A stretch of DNA of 37,186 nucleotides from SSF26 sp037443945. GTDB taxonomy: Bacteria; Chloroflexota; Anaerolineae; J102. Location of the stretch: positions 1-37,186 of the forward strand of contig JBBINH010000032.1 of NCBI GenBank assembly GCA_037443945.1, in the 5' to 3' direction. Positions 17,169-25,489 of this stretch are shown here, one piece after another (positions within the stretch are counted from its first letter, which is position 1; the number at the start of each line of letters is the position of its first letter). A program made the position numbers and the translations under genes. The notes beneath the pieces are model-generated. The model searched no databases. It was not told where the DNA came from and saw only the letters and a list, made by a program, of their open reading frames with translations.

Positions 17169-17223
17169 GGGGACCGTTGGCATCCTCCAGGCCTTCTCAC
17201 CTCGCAACCGTTGGCTTATCGCT

Positions 17224-18084
17224 ATGAATCCTCTTGTCATCAAAATCGGTGGTAGCGTTGGCGTAGATACGGAGGCCGTATGTGCCGATGTAGCGGCGCT
17301 GGTCGCCCAGGGGTGGCCGGTCGTTCTGGTCCACGGCACCTCGGCTGCGGCCGATGCTCTGGCCCGTCGCGTGGGTCTGCCGATACGACAGCTCGTTTCG
17401 CCCACGGGTCATGTCAGCCGGTATACCGATCCCGAAACGCTGGAGATTTACGTGGCCGCGGCCGCCGGCCAGGTCAATAAACGGCTGGTCGCCGCCCTCC
17501 AGGGTCTGGGGTGTAACGCCATAGGGCTGTCGGGCGTGGACGGCCGTCTGTTGCAGGCCGAACGCAAAACGGCCGTGCGTACGGTCGAAAACGGACGCCA
17601 GCGCATCGTGCGCGACGATTACACCGGCAGGCTGACGGCGGCCAATGCCGGGCTGTTGCGGCTGTTGCTCGACCACGGTTATACCCCCGTGATCGCGCCT
17701 CTGGCCCTGGGCCAGGAGGCCGAACGCCTCAACGTCGATGGCGATCGCGGCGCCGCCCTCATCGCCGCGGCCCTGCGGGCGGATATGTTGGTCATCCTCA
17801 GCAATGTGCCGGGCTTGCTGGAACGTTTTCCCGATGAGAGCAGCCTGGTGCGCCACGTACCCGACGAACGCCTCGATTGGGCCGAAACGCTGGCAGCCGG
17901 CCGGATGAAACGCAAAATCCTGGCGGCCCGGGAGGCCCTGGCCGGTGGTGTGCGGACCGTCATCCTGGCCGATGGTCGTGTGGCGCAGCCGGTCCAAACG
18001 GCGCTGGCCGGTGCCGGGACCTGGTTGGGTGCGCCGTCGCCGGCCTGGTCAAGCCAAGCAACCGGAGAAGCGCTCCATGCCTGA
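17224..18084 (+). CDS. lysZ: LysW-gamma-L-alpha-aminoadipate kinase
   Basis: This 286-residue amino-acid kinase (ArgB-like) phosphorylates the side-chain carboxylate of aminoadipate on LysW. It begins MNPLVIKIGGSVGVD, the phosphate-binding loop, followed by VVLVHGTSAAAD. Typical later motifs are GLSGVDGRLL, RDDYTGRLTAANAGLLRLLL, NVDGDRGAALIAAAL and VPGLL. The usual second glycine-rich stretch of ArgB is replaced by HGTSAAAD, as in other LysZ proteins that bind a carrier-bound substrate. The last residues overlap the lysJ start by 8 nt. No strong ribosome site is seen ahead of 17224. The position between lysY and lysJ fits the pathway. Confidence 0.95.
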   Translation: MNPLVIKIGGSVGVDTEAVCADVAALVAQGWPVVLVHGTSAAADALARRVGLPIRQLVSPTGHVSRYTDPETLEIYVAAAAGQVNKRLVAALQGLGCNAIGLSGVDGRLLQAERKTAVRTVENGRQRIVRDDYTGRLTAANAGLLRLLLDHGYTPVIAPLALGQEAERLNVDGDRGAALIAAALRADMLVILSNVPGLLERFPDESSLVRHVPDERLDWAETLAAGRMKRKILAAREALAGGVRTVILADGRVAQPVQTALAGAGTWLGAPSPAWSSQATGEALHA

Positions 18085-19294
18085 ACCCACGCCGACCGAG
18101 ACCGTCATCGCTTTGGAAGCGCGGCACACCTCAGGGGTCTATCCCAAGCGGCCCCTTGTCATCGTGCGAGGACAGGGCGCCCGCGTGTGGGATAGCGAGG
18201 GCCGCGCCTACATCGACTGTGTGGGTGGACAGGGCGCAGCCAATATCGGTCATGCCCATCCTGCCGTCGTGGCGGCCATAGCCGACCAGGCGGCCCGGCT
18301 CATCCTCTGTCCGGAGATTTTCTACAACGACCGGCGGGCTGCCCTGCTCGAGGCCCTGACGAGCATGGCGCCGCCGGGTCTGACTCGCGCCTTTCTCTGC
18401 AATTCGGGGGCCGAAGCGGTGGAAGCGGCCATCAAATTCGCCCGGGTCAGCACAGGGCGGACGCAGATCGTGGCGACGATGCGGGGCTTTCACGGCCGCA
18501 CCCTGGGCGCGCTCTCGGCCACCTGGGAGCCCAAATACCGACAGCCCTTCGAGCCGCTTGTCCCCGGTTTCCACCATATCCCCTTGAACGACATCGCGGC
18601 CCTGGCGGAGGCTATCGGGTCCGATACGGCCGCCGTGTTGGTCGAGGTGGTGCAGGGCGAAGGCGGTGTACGACCGGCCGACCCGACTTTCTTGCGGACG
18701 GCACAGGCCCTCTGTCGTGAGCGCGGGGCCTTGCTTATTGTGGACGAAGTCCAAACCGGCTTCGGTCGCACCGGGCGCCTGTTTGCCTGTGAGCACGTCG
18801 GCCTGGAACCGGACCTGATGGCCGTGGCCAAATCGATGGCCGGCGGTCTGCCCATGGGCGCCTGTCTGATCGGCGAACGGGTGGGTGAATTGCCCAAGCT
18901 TGGCCACGGCAGCACCTTCGGCGGCAATCCGCTGGTCTGTGCCGCAGCGCTGGCCACCCTTGACGTCATCCGCAACGAGAAGCTGGTGGAACGGGCGGCG
19001 ACGCTGGGAACCTACCTGCAGGAACGGCTGCGCGGCCTGCGTTCGCCGCTTATCCGCGCAGTGCGTGGTTTGGGCCTTCTGGTGGGCATCGAGTTGAAGA
19101 CCAAGGTCACCCCGGTCCTCCAGGCCCTGCAGAGCCGTGGGGTCCTGGCCCTGCCGGCCGGAGCCACCGTTTTGCGCCTGTTACCGCCCCTCGTCATTGC
19201 CCAAGACGAGCTGGATCACGTCATCACCGCCCTTGATGAGACGCTTGCCGAACTGACCATGCATCCTATAGGAGGGATATCCGATGCCTCTTGA
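18077..19294 (+). CDS. lysJ: LysW-gamma-L-lysine aminotransferase
   Basis: A 405-residue class III PLP aminotransferase, ArgD/acetylornithine type, that converts the LysW-bound semialdehyde to LysW-lysine with glutamate as donor. It starts MPEPTPTETVIALEARHTSG. The PLP contacts are FLCNSGAEAVEAAIKFAR (106-123), FHGRTLGALSAT (138-149), IVDEVQTGFGRTG (221-233, Asp223), and the Schiff-base Lys252 in AVAKSMAGGLPMGA. GSTFGGNPL completes the active site. The ATG at 18077 is chosen because it overlaps the lysZ stop and gives normal length; the frame is open farther upstream but that part is the lysZ sequence. The homocitrate synthase start lies inside its last codons. Confidence 0.95.
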   Translation: MPEPTPTETVIALEARHTSGVYPKRPLVIVRGQGARVWDSEGRAYIDCVGGQGAANIGHAHPAVVAAIADQAARLILCPEIFYNDRRAALLEALTSMAPPGLTRAFLCNSGAEAVEAAIKFARVSTGRTQIVATMRGFHGRTLGALSATWEPKYRQPFEPLVPGFHHIPLNDIAALAEAIGSDTAAVLVEVVQGEGGVRPADPTFLRTAQALCRERGALLIVDEVQTGFGRTGRLFACEHVGLEPDLMAVAKSMAGGLPMGACLIGERVGELPKLGHGSTFGGNPLVCAAALATLDVIRNEKLVERAATLGTYLQERLRGLRSPLIRAVRGLGLLVGIELKTKVTPVLQALQSRGVLALPAGATVLRLLPPLVIAQDELDHVITALDETLAELTMHPIGGISDAS

Positions 19295-20432
19295 CCACTA
19301 CTTTATCATCGAATCGACCCTACGCGAAGGTGAGCAATTCGTCGGCGCCCAGTTCACGCGCGAGCAAAAAATCCGCATTGCCCAGGCTTTGGACGAATTC
19401 GGCGTCGAGTATCTGGAACTAACCTCTCCTCTGGCCTCGCCGGCCAGTCTGGCCGACCTCAAGACCATTGTCGGGCTGGGCCTGCGGGCGCGCATCCTCA
19501 CCCACATCCGCTGCCACAAGGAGGATGCGGCCATCGCCCTCGAAACCGGGGTGGACGGGATCGATGTCGTGATCGGTACTTCGTCCCATCTGCGCCGCTT
19601 CAGCCACGGCAAGAGCATCGACGAAATCATCGATCTGGCCTCAGAGGTGCTGACGTGGATCCGCAGTCAGGCACCGACGATCGAGTTGCGCTTTAGCACC
19701 GAGGATTCCTTCCGCAGCGAGGAAAAGGACCTGTTACGCGTCTATCTGGCCGTGGACCGGCTGGGCGTGGTCAACCGGCTGGGCATTGCCGATACGGTGG
19801 GCATCGCCACGCCCTCGCAGGTGGCTCGGCTTGTGGGCACCTTGCGGCGTCTGACGCATTGCGATATCGAGTTTCACGGCCACAACGACTCCGGTTGTGC
19901 CATCGCCAATGCCTTTATGGCCCTGGAGGCCGGAGCCACCCACATCGACACCTCGGTCCTGGGCATCGGCGAACGCAACGGCATTACGTCTTTGGGTGGA
20001 TTCATCGCCCGCATGGCCACCTACGATCGCGAGGCGACGCGGGCGAAATATCGGCTGGAGCGGCTGCGCGACATCGAGTTGATGGTTGCGGACATGGTGG
20101 GGGTGGATATCCCCTTCAACAACTGCATCACCGGGTTCAGCGCTTTCACCCACAAAGCGGGTATCCACGCCAAGGCCATTCTCAACGCGCCCGAAACCTA
20201 CGAAGCGCTCGATCCGACCGATTTCGGTCTGACCCGCTACATCTCGATTGCCCATCGGCTGACAGGCTGGAACGCCGTAAAGGCCCGGGCCGAACAACTG
20301 GGCTTGTCGCTTGCCGATGAGCAGGTCAAGGCCATCACCCGGCATATCAAGGCCCTGGCTGATGAAAAACCCCTGGCCCTTGACGACGTGGACGAGCTGC
20401 TGCGCATGTGGGCCAACGGCCATCACGCATGA
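19284..20432 (+). CDS. hcs: Homocitrate synthase
   Basis: This 382-residue DRE-TIM metallolyase condenses acetyl-CoA with 2-oxoglutarate, the first step of the alpha-aminoadipate route to lysine. IIESTLREGEQFVGAQF is the DRE-TIM opening with E-S-T-L-R in place of D-S-T-L-R. The metal His pair is in FHGHNDSGCAIANA, and GIGERNGITSLGGFIARM is the second signature. HKAGIHAKAILN matches the homocitrate and isopropylmalate synthase C-terminal catalytic region. It lacks the long leucine-binding LeuA regulatory domain, which favours the homocitrate family, whose members are inhibited by lysine at the active site. It overlaps lysJ by 11 nt; AGGAGGG lies upstream of the start. Homoaconitase follows after 12 nt. 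Confidence 0.93.
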   Translation: MPLDHYFIIESTLREGEQFVGAQFTREQKIRIAQALDEFGVEYLELTSPLASPASLADLKTIVGLGLRARILTHIRCHKEDAAIALETGVDGIDVVIGTSSHLRRFSHGKSIDEIIDLASEVLTWIRSQAPTIELRFSTEDSFRSEEKDLLRVYLAVDRLGVVNRLGIADTVGIATPSQVARLVGTLRRLTHCDIEFHGHNDSGCAIANAFMALEAGATHIDTSVLGIGERNGITSLGGFIARMATYDREATRAKYRLERLRDIELMVADMVGVDIPFNNCITGFSAFTHKAGIHAKAILNAPETYEALDPTDFGLTRYISIAHRLTGWNAVKARAEQLGLSLADEQVKAITRHIKALADEKPLALDDVDELLRMWANGHHA

Positions 20433-20444
20433 GGGAGGGTCAGT

Positions 20445-22433
20445 ATGGGCATGACCTTCGCCGAAAAAGCGCTGGCGCGGGCGGCCGGCCGGGACCGGGC
20501 CGTCGCCGGCGACATCCTCGATGTGCGGCCCGATTGGGTGCTCAGCCACGATAACACCGCTGCCATTGCCCGCATTTTCGCCCAATTGGGTGCCTCTCGC
20601 GTTCGTTATCCGGAGCGCCTGGCCATTACCCTCGACCATGCCGTCCCGGCTCCCACCACCCAACATGCGGCCAATCACGCCGAGATCCGTCGCTTTGTCG
20701 CCGAACAAGGTATCATCCACTTTTTCGAAGCCGGACGCGGCATCTGTCATCAGGTCCTGAGTGAGGAGGGGTTGGTGTGGCCGGGTCAGCTCATCCTGGG
20801 CGCCGATAGCCATACGACCCACTTCGGCTGGTTGGGCGCTTTGGGGGCCGGCATCGGTCGCAGCGAAGTCGCCGCCCTCTGGGCCACCGGCGAACTGTGG
20901 CTGCGCGTGCCGGAGACGATGCAGATCGAATTGCGTGGGGAACTGCCCCCAGGGGTGATGGTCAAGGACTTGGGCCTGTGGTTGCTCCAGGCCATCGGCG
21001 CCGATGGCGGTCTCTACCGCGCCATCGAGTTCACCGGTCCCGGCGTGGTCTCGCTCAGTCTGGAAAGCCGGATGGTCTTGCCCAACCTGATGGCCGAAGC
21101 CGGCGTCAAGAGTGCCTATATGCCGCCGGATGAGCAGGTGTTTGCCTGGTTGGCCGAGCGGGTTGTGCGGCGGCAAGGTGGCGAGGTGGCTGACATCGAC
21201 TCGCAGATTGCCGCCTCCGCCCTTTACCCTGACCCCGACGCCAGCTACATCGCCCGCCTGGTCGTCGAACTCGATACCCTGGAACCGGCCGTGGCCTGCC
21301 CCCATCGCCCGGACCATGTCCGCCCTCTTGCGGAGGTGGCCGGCACGCCCGTGCACCAGGCGTTTTTGGGCACCTGCACGAACGGCCGCCTCGAGGACCT
21401 GGCGATCGCGGCGGCCGTCCTCGGTCATGGCAAAGGCCGCATTCACCGCCTGGCCCCCGGCACCCGTCTCCTCGTCATCCCCGCCTCCAGCGAGGTCTAT
21501 CGCCAGGCCCTGGCCGCCGGCTACATCGAGACCTTCCTGGCGGCCGGGGCCATGATCGGCACCCCCGGCTGTGGACCGTGCATGGGCAATCACATGGGCG
21601 TCCCGGCGCCGGGTGAAGTCGTGATCAGCAGCGGCAATCGCAATTTCCGCGGGCGCATGGGCACCGCCGAGAGCGAGGTCTATCTGGCCAATCCGGCCGT
21701 CGTGGCCGCCAGCGCCGTCCTCGGCCGCATCGCCGACCCGCGTGAACTCGAGGATGGGCATCGGCCTCGTTGCTTCCGTTCGACATCGGAAGCGGTGCGC
21801 GTGATCAGCCTGGCCTCCCCCGCGCCTCGCCAAACAACGGCGGCCCCAACGCCCGCGATGGCGTCATCCGCTTCGGGCCATCGTCTCACCGGCCGGGTCT
21901 GGAAATACGGCGACGACGTCAACACCGATGTCATCTTCCCCGGCAAATACACCTACACCCTCAAGACACCGGCCGAATGGGCGCAGCACGCGCTCGAAGA
22001 CCTGGACCCGAGCTTTGTCGCCAACGTGCGGCCCGGCGACATCATCGTGGCCGGCCGTAACTGGGGCTGTGGTTCCAGCCGGGAACAAGCCGTGGGCTGT
22101 CTGGTGGCGGCAGGGGTGCGGGCGATTGTGGCGGCCAGCTTTGCCCGTATCTACTTCCGCAATGCCGTCAACAGCGGGCTGTTGCCCATCGTCTGTCCGG
22201 AAGCGGTGGCGGCCATCACACCCGGCGAGTCCATCACCATCGACCTCGACCGTCATCTCGTCATTTGCCGGGCCGGCGCCTTTGCGTTTCCCCCTCTCTC
22301 CCCCTCGCTGCGCGCCATCGTCAACGCCGGCGGTCTTATCCCCATGCTGCGGTCTCAGATAGCTGGCTCCGCGTCCATCGCCCAATCCGGTCTTCCTAAC
22401 AGCTCATGGCTACACGAAACATCGGCGGCCTAA
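20445..22433 (+). CDS. lysTU: Homoaconitase, large and small subunits fused in one chain
   Basis: A 662-residue protein that would convert homocitrate through cis-homoaconitate to homoisocitrate. Residues 1-435 are the large-subunit part: TLDHAVPAP, GADSHTTHFGWLGALGAGIG (119-138), and the 4Fe-4S ligands Cys311 (GTCTNG), Cys376 and Cys379 (GTPGCGPCMGNH), ending NRNFRGRMG and YLANPAVVAASA. A Pro/Ala/Ser-rich linker of about 40 residues (437-478) leads to the small-subunit swivel domain (479 to about 635), with YGDDVNTDVIFPGKYTY, AGRNWGCGSSREQA and FARIYFRNAVNSGLLPI. In Thermus these are separate LysT and LysU chains, so the fusion is notable. A role in leucine synthesis (LeuCD) is possible but the operon argues for lysine. 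GGAGGG precedes the ATG. It overlaps lysK by 28 nt. Confidence 0.92.
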   Translation: MGMTFAEKALARAAGRDRAVAGDILDVRPDWVLSHDNTAAIARIFAQLGASRVRYPERLAITLDHAVPAPTTQHAANHAEIRRFVAEQGIIHFFEAGRGICHQVLSEEGLVWPGQLILGADSHTTHFGWLGALGAGIGRSEVAALWATGELWLRVPETMQIELRGELPPGVMVKDLGLWLLQAIGADGGLYRAIEFTGPGVVSLSLESRMVLPNLMAEAGVKSAYMPPDEQVFAWLAERVVRRQGGEVADIDSQIAASALYPDPDASYIARLVVELDTLEPAVACPHRPDHVRPLAEVAGTPVHQAFLGTCTNGRLEDLAIAAAVLGHGKGRIHRLAPGTRLLVIPASSEVYRQALAAGYIETFLAAGAMIGTPGCGPCMGNHMGVPAPGEVVISSGNRNFRGRMGTAESEVYLANPAVVAASAVLGRIADPRELEDGHRPRCFRSTSEAVRVISLASPAPRQTTAAPTPAMASSASGHRLTGRVWKYGDDVNTDVIFPGKYTYTLKTPAEWAQHALEDLDPSFVANVRPGDIIVAGRNWGCGSSREQAVGCLVAAGVRAIVAASFARIYFRNAVNSGLLPIVCPEAVAAITPGESITIDLDRHLVICRAGAFAFPPLSPSLRAIVNAGGLIPMLRSQIAGSASIAQSGLPNSSWLHETSAA

Positions 22434-23506
22434 ACGGCTTCGAACTCCTCTACTCCCTGGTCGGCATCCCGTCCGTTTCCGGACAAGAAGCCGGAGCCGC
22501 CCACTTTTTGGCCAATTGGATGGCGGTCCACAACTTCGACGAGGCCTTCGTGGATGCGTCCGGCAGTGCCGTGGGCATTCGCGATGGCGGTCCTGATGAG
22601 GCAGGACGTCGTCGCGACTGCATCCTGCTGGGCCATATCGATACGGTGCCCGGCCTGGTGCCGGTGCGCATCGAAAACGGCCGGCTTTACGGCCGCGGTG
22701 CCGTGGATGCCAAAGGACCGTTGGCCGCCTTTGCCGTTGCCGTCAGCCGGGTTCGGCCACGACCCGGTTGGCGGCTTATCGTCATCGGCGCCACCGAAGA
22801 GGAAACGGTTACCTCGAAAGGGGCCCGTTACGCGCTTACGCAATATCAACCCGATCGGGTGATCATCGGCGAACCCAGCGGTTGGGACCGGGTGACGTTG
22901 GGCTACAAAGGACGGATGTTGGTGGATGTGTGGGCACGGCGCACGGTAGCGCATACGGCCAGCCCCATGCCGACCGCCTGCGAGGTGGCCGTGGACTACT
23001 GGCAACGGGTACGGCAGCGGCTGGCACAGGTGAACCATGACCGCACGCGCCCCTGGGACCAGGTGCTGGCCGCTTTGCGCAGTTTCGATGCGACGACCGA
23101 CGGGCTGGAACAGGTAGCCCATCTCTTGTTGGGCTTTCGTCTGCCCCCGGATTTCGGTCCCGATGCCTTGAAAGCCCTGCTCACGGGCGCCGCCGAGGAT
23201 GTGCCCGGCCTCGAGTTGCACTTCTGGGGCGAAGAAGTCGCCTATCAGAGCGATAAGAACAATCCCCTGGTGCGGGCTTTTTTGGCGGCCATCCGTCATC
23301 AGGGAGGGCGGCCGGGTTTCGTGCTGAAAACAGGGACCTCCGATATGAACATCGTCGGACCGGTGTGGCAATGCCCTCTGATTGCCTACGGTCCCGGCGA
23401 CAGTACCCTCGATCACACACCCGACGAGCACATTGGGTTGGCCGAATGGCAACAAAGCGTGGCGGTCTTGATCACGGCGTTGGAGCTGCTGATGACGGAA
23501 GCCTAG
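22406..23506 (+). CDS. lysK: LysW-lysine hydrolase
   Basis: This 366-residue M20-family metallopeptidase releases lysine from LysW in the last step. Metal ligands lie in LLGHIDTVPG (His, Asp) and GRGAVDAKGPLAAF (Asp). The catalytic Glu pair is in GATEEETVTSKGARY, and further ligands are GEPSGWDRVTLGYKG and the final GDSTLDHTPDEHIGL (His). LKTGTSDMNIVGP is typical of the LysK/ArgE-like group. The first methionine at 22406 lies inside the homoaconitase frame. No ribosome site is evident, so expression probably depends on translational coupling. It is the last gene of the lysine operon; the next gene appears to have its own promoter. Confidence 0.95.
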   Translation: MATRNIGGLNGFELLYSLVGIPSVSGQEAGAAHFLANWMAVHNFDEAFVDASGSAVGIRDGGPDEAGRRRDCILLGHIDTVPGLVPVRIENGRLYGRGAVDAKGPLAAFAVAVSRVRPRPGWRLIVIGATEEETVTSKGARYALTQYQPDRVIIGEPSGWDRVTLGYKGRMLVDVWARRTVAHTASPMPTACEVAVDYWQRVRQRLAQVNHDRTRPWDQVLAALRSFDATTDGLEQVAHLLLGFRLPPDFGPDALKALLTGAAEDVPGLELHFWGEEVAYQSDKNNPLVRAFLAAIRHQGGRPGFVLKTGTSDMNIVGPVWQCPLIAYGPGDSTLDHTPDEHIGLAEWQQSVAVLITALELLMTEA

Positions 23507-23544
23507 GCCGCGGTCGTCATGAACCGAGACATGGGCCATCCTGT

Positions 23545-23557
23545 TATAATCGCCGCA
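23545..23557 (+). promoter_or_regulatory. TATAAT -10 with leaderless start for the glycosyltransferase gene
   Basis: A perfect TATAAT (23545-23550) is followed after only 6 nt by the ATG at 23557. Transcription would begin at or next to the start codon, giving an mRNA without ribosome site. No convincing -35 is present near 23522. The same spacing is seen at 24403-24416. Confidence 0.55.
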
Positions 23558-24291
23558 TGACGGTCGGCATCCCTGCACCGGTTTGGATCCTCGGTATCCC
23601 GGTCCATCCCGTTACGTATACCGGCTTTCTGGAGTTGGTGGCCGCCTTTATCGCCGAGGGGGTCCCACGGCAGATTTGCACGGCCAACCCGGAGTTCGTC
23701 ATGACGGCGCGGCGCCGGCCCGATTTCGCCACCGTGTTGCAGAAGGCCGACCTGGTCCTGCCCGACGGAGTCGGGTTGTTGTGGGCGGCGCGACGTCAGG
23801 GCACCCCCCTGCCGGAGCGCGTTACCGGCTCCGACGGGATCTACCATCTGGCCGCCCGGGCCGCAACCGCAGGCTGGCGGCTCTTTCTGCTGGGCGCCGA
23901 GCCCGGTGTGGCCGCCGCTGCGGCGGCTGTGCTGCAGGCGCGTTATCCAGGCCTGATCGTGGCCGGGACTTATCCCGGTTCGCCGACCGATGCCGATTAT
24001 CCGGCCATCGCCGAACGCATCCGCGCCGCCCGGCCGCACATTCTGCTCGTGGCCTATGGGGCACCGGCGCAGGACCTGTGGATCGCCCGCCACAAGGACG
24101 ACCTGGGGGTGCCTGTGAACATGGGTGTGGGGGGTGCTTTTGACCACGTCAGTGGCCGGCGGCGACGGGCGCCGGCCTGGCTGATCCGGCTCAATCTGGA
24201 GTGGCTCTGGCGGCTGGTCACGCAGCCCTGGCGCTGGCGACGCCAGCTCGACCTGCCGCGTTTTGTGTGGGCGGTGCTGCGCGAAGGTTGA
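23557..24291 (+). CDS. WecG/TagA/CpsF family glycosyltransferase (GT26)
   Basis: A 244-residue enzyme; the frame is open far upstream through lysK but the family begins at MTVGIPAPVWILGIPVHPVT. Family motifs are ICTANPEFVMTARRRPDF, VLPDGVGLLWAARRQGTPLP, ERVTGSDGIYHLA, LFLLGAEPGV, LLVAYGAPAQDLWIARH and MGVGGAFDHVSGRRRRAPAW. Members transfer an N-acetylhexosamine (ManNAc or ManNAcA) from UDP to an undecaprenyl-linked GlcNAc in teichoic acid, capsule or common-antigen assembly. It is probably a peripheral enzyme at the inner face of the membrane, through its basic C-terminus (RLNLEWLWRLVTQPWRWRRQ). The murJ lipid flippase and a sugar nucleotidyltransferase follow downstream, which suggests a cell-surface polymer theme. 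Confidence 0.92.
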   Translation: MTVGIPAPVWILGIPVHPVTYTGFLELVAAFIAEGVPRQICTANPEFVMTARRRPDFATVLQKADLVLPDGVGLLWAARRQGTPLPERVTGSDGIYHLAARAATAGWRLFLLGAEPGVAAAAAAVLQARYPGLIVAGTYPGSPTDADYPAIAERIRAARPHILLVAYGAPAQDLWIARHKDDLGVPVNMGVGGAFDHVSGRRRRAPAWLIRLNLEWLWRLVTQPWRWRRQLDLPRFVWAVLREG

Positions 24292-24379
24292 GGAAGCAAG
24301 GAAGCAACACACGCGCGGTCACGCTTGCGTCCCAGGATAAACCGTAGCGCCTTCTCGGGCCACCTTCGCCATTGCTCGC

Positions 24380-24416
24380 TTGGCGATTCGGGCAACCCTC
24401 TTTACAATGGACGTTA
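24380..24416 (+). promoter_or_regulatory. Promoter and leaderless start of the response regulator operon
   Basis: TTGGCG (24380-24385), 17 bp, TACAAT (24403-24408), then 7 nt to the ATG at 24416. Spacing is ideal for a sigma-70 type promoter with transcription starting at the initiation codon. No ribosome site is present. The 124-bp gap before it holds nothing else recognisable. Confidence 0.6.
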
Positions 24417-25489
24417 TGACTTCTTCCTCTCCCGCCGCCGTGCTCCGCGGCCTGGTCGTCGAAGACGACCGCTCCTGGCAGCAGATTTTGACGGAGTTGC
24501 TCACCGACGCCGGGCTGACGACCGATGTGGCTGCCAGCTATGCGGCGGCATTGAGTCTGATCCGGGCAGCACCCCACCGGGTAGCCGTTGTCGATCTGGC
24601 CCTGGCAGCCGGCGATCACCGCAACGAGGATGGTCTGCGCGTGCTGACGGCCATTCGCCGCCACGACCCCGGCTGTACGCCCATCCTCCTCACCGGCTTT
24701 GCCACGGTCGAACTGGCGGTGAGCGCGCTCAAGGAGTACGGCGCTTATACCTGCCTGCGCAAAGAGCGCTTTCGCCGCGCCGAGTTCCGGGCGCTGATGC
24801 GCGAGGTCCTCTCCCTGCCCCCCGCAAGCGTAAGGCCGGACCGGCCCCTCCCCGCGGCGTCGCCATCGGCCGCAACCGAAGTCAACCCCGGTGGGGCCTC
24901 GGTGCTCGTGGTGGATGACGATGCCGGTTGGCGTCATCTGCTCGGTGAGCTGCTGACCGAAGCCGGCCATCGCGTGCGTCTGTGCAGCAGTTACGGCGAA
25001 GCCTGGGGTTGGCTTCGTCGCGAGATCTATCATTTGGCCGTGCTCGATCTGGCCTTGGTCCTCACACCTACGCCTGCGGGCCATGTCGATGGGTTTCGCC
25101 TGCTGGCGGCCGTGCGCCAGGCCGATATCCCTGCCATTGTCATCAGCGGTGTGGCTGCCGCGGCCGATGCCGAACGGGCGCTGGGCGAATACGGTGCCTT
25201 TGCCTTTCTCGAAAAACGCGCGTTCAGCCGCAGTCTTTTTGCGCAGACCGTGGCCGCGGCTCTGGCCTCTGCGGATAGGACGACCACAGGTCGTTTCGGC
25301 CTTACCGCCCGCGAGGCCGAGGTTCTCGATCTGCTGGTCGAAGGCCTGACCAATCGCGCTATCGCCGAACGCCTGGTCATCTCCCCGAACACGGTCAAAC
25401 GCCATCTCAAGGCTATTTTTGCCAAAATGGGTGTGAGCACGCGCGCCGCCGCCGTGGCCAAAGCCATGTCCGACCATCCCGCCTCATGA
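24416..25489 (+). CDS. Response regulator with two receiver domains and a LuxR-type DNA-binding domain
   Basis: A 357-residue protein. Receiver 1 (about 11-135) has acidic E16-D17-D18, probable phosphoacceptor D60 (VAVVDLAL), Thr in LLTGFA and Lys116. After a Pro/Ala linker, receiver 2 (about 162-285) has D167-D168-D169, D211 (LAVLDLAL), Ser in VISGVA and Lys267. Both carry the same unusual loop of 6 or more extra residues between the phosphoacceptor and the next helix (DHRNEDG, HVDG), pointing to internal duplication. The C-terminus (295-350) is a LuxR/FixJ helix-turn-helix: LTAREAEVLDLLVEGLTNRA, then SPNTVKRHLKAIFAKMGV. No histidine kinase is encoded nearby. The stop overlaps the sixA start (ATGA). 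The start is chosen from the promoter spacing. Confidence 0.9.
   Translation: MTSSSPAAVLRGLVVEDDRSWQQILTELLTDAGLTTDVAASYAAALSLIRAAPHRVAVVDLALAAGDHRNEDGLRVLTAIRRHDPGCTPILLTGFATVELAVSALKEYGAYTCLRKERFRRAEFRALMREVLSLPPASVRPDRPLPAASPSAATEVNPGGASVLVVDDDAGWRHLLGELLTEAGHRVRLCSSYGEAWGWLRREIYHLAVLDLALVLTPTPAGHVDGFRLLAAVRQADIPAIVISGVAAAADAERALGEYGAFAFLEKRAFSRSLFAQTVAAALASADRTTTGRFGLTAREAEVLDLLVEGLTNRAIAERLVISPNTVKRHLKAIFAKMGVSTRAAAVAKAMSDHPAS

Noticed and set aside
19734..21833. A 699-codon minus-strand open frame
   Set aside because: Antisense to homocitrate synthase and homoaconitase, with repetitive His/Gly/Asp composition and no recognisable domain.
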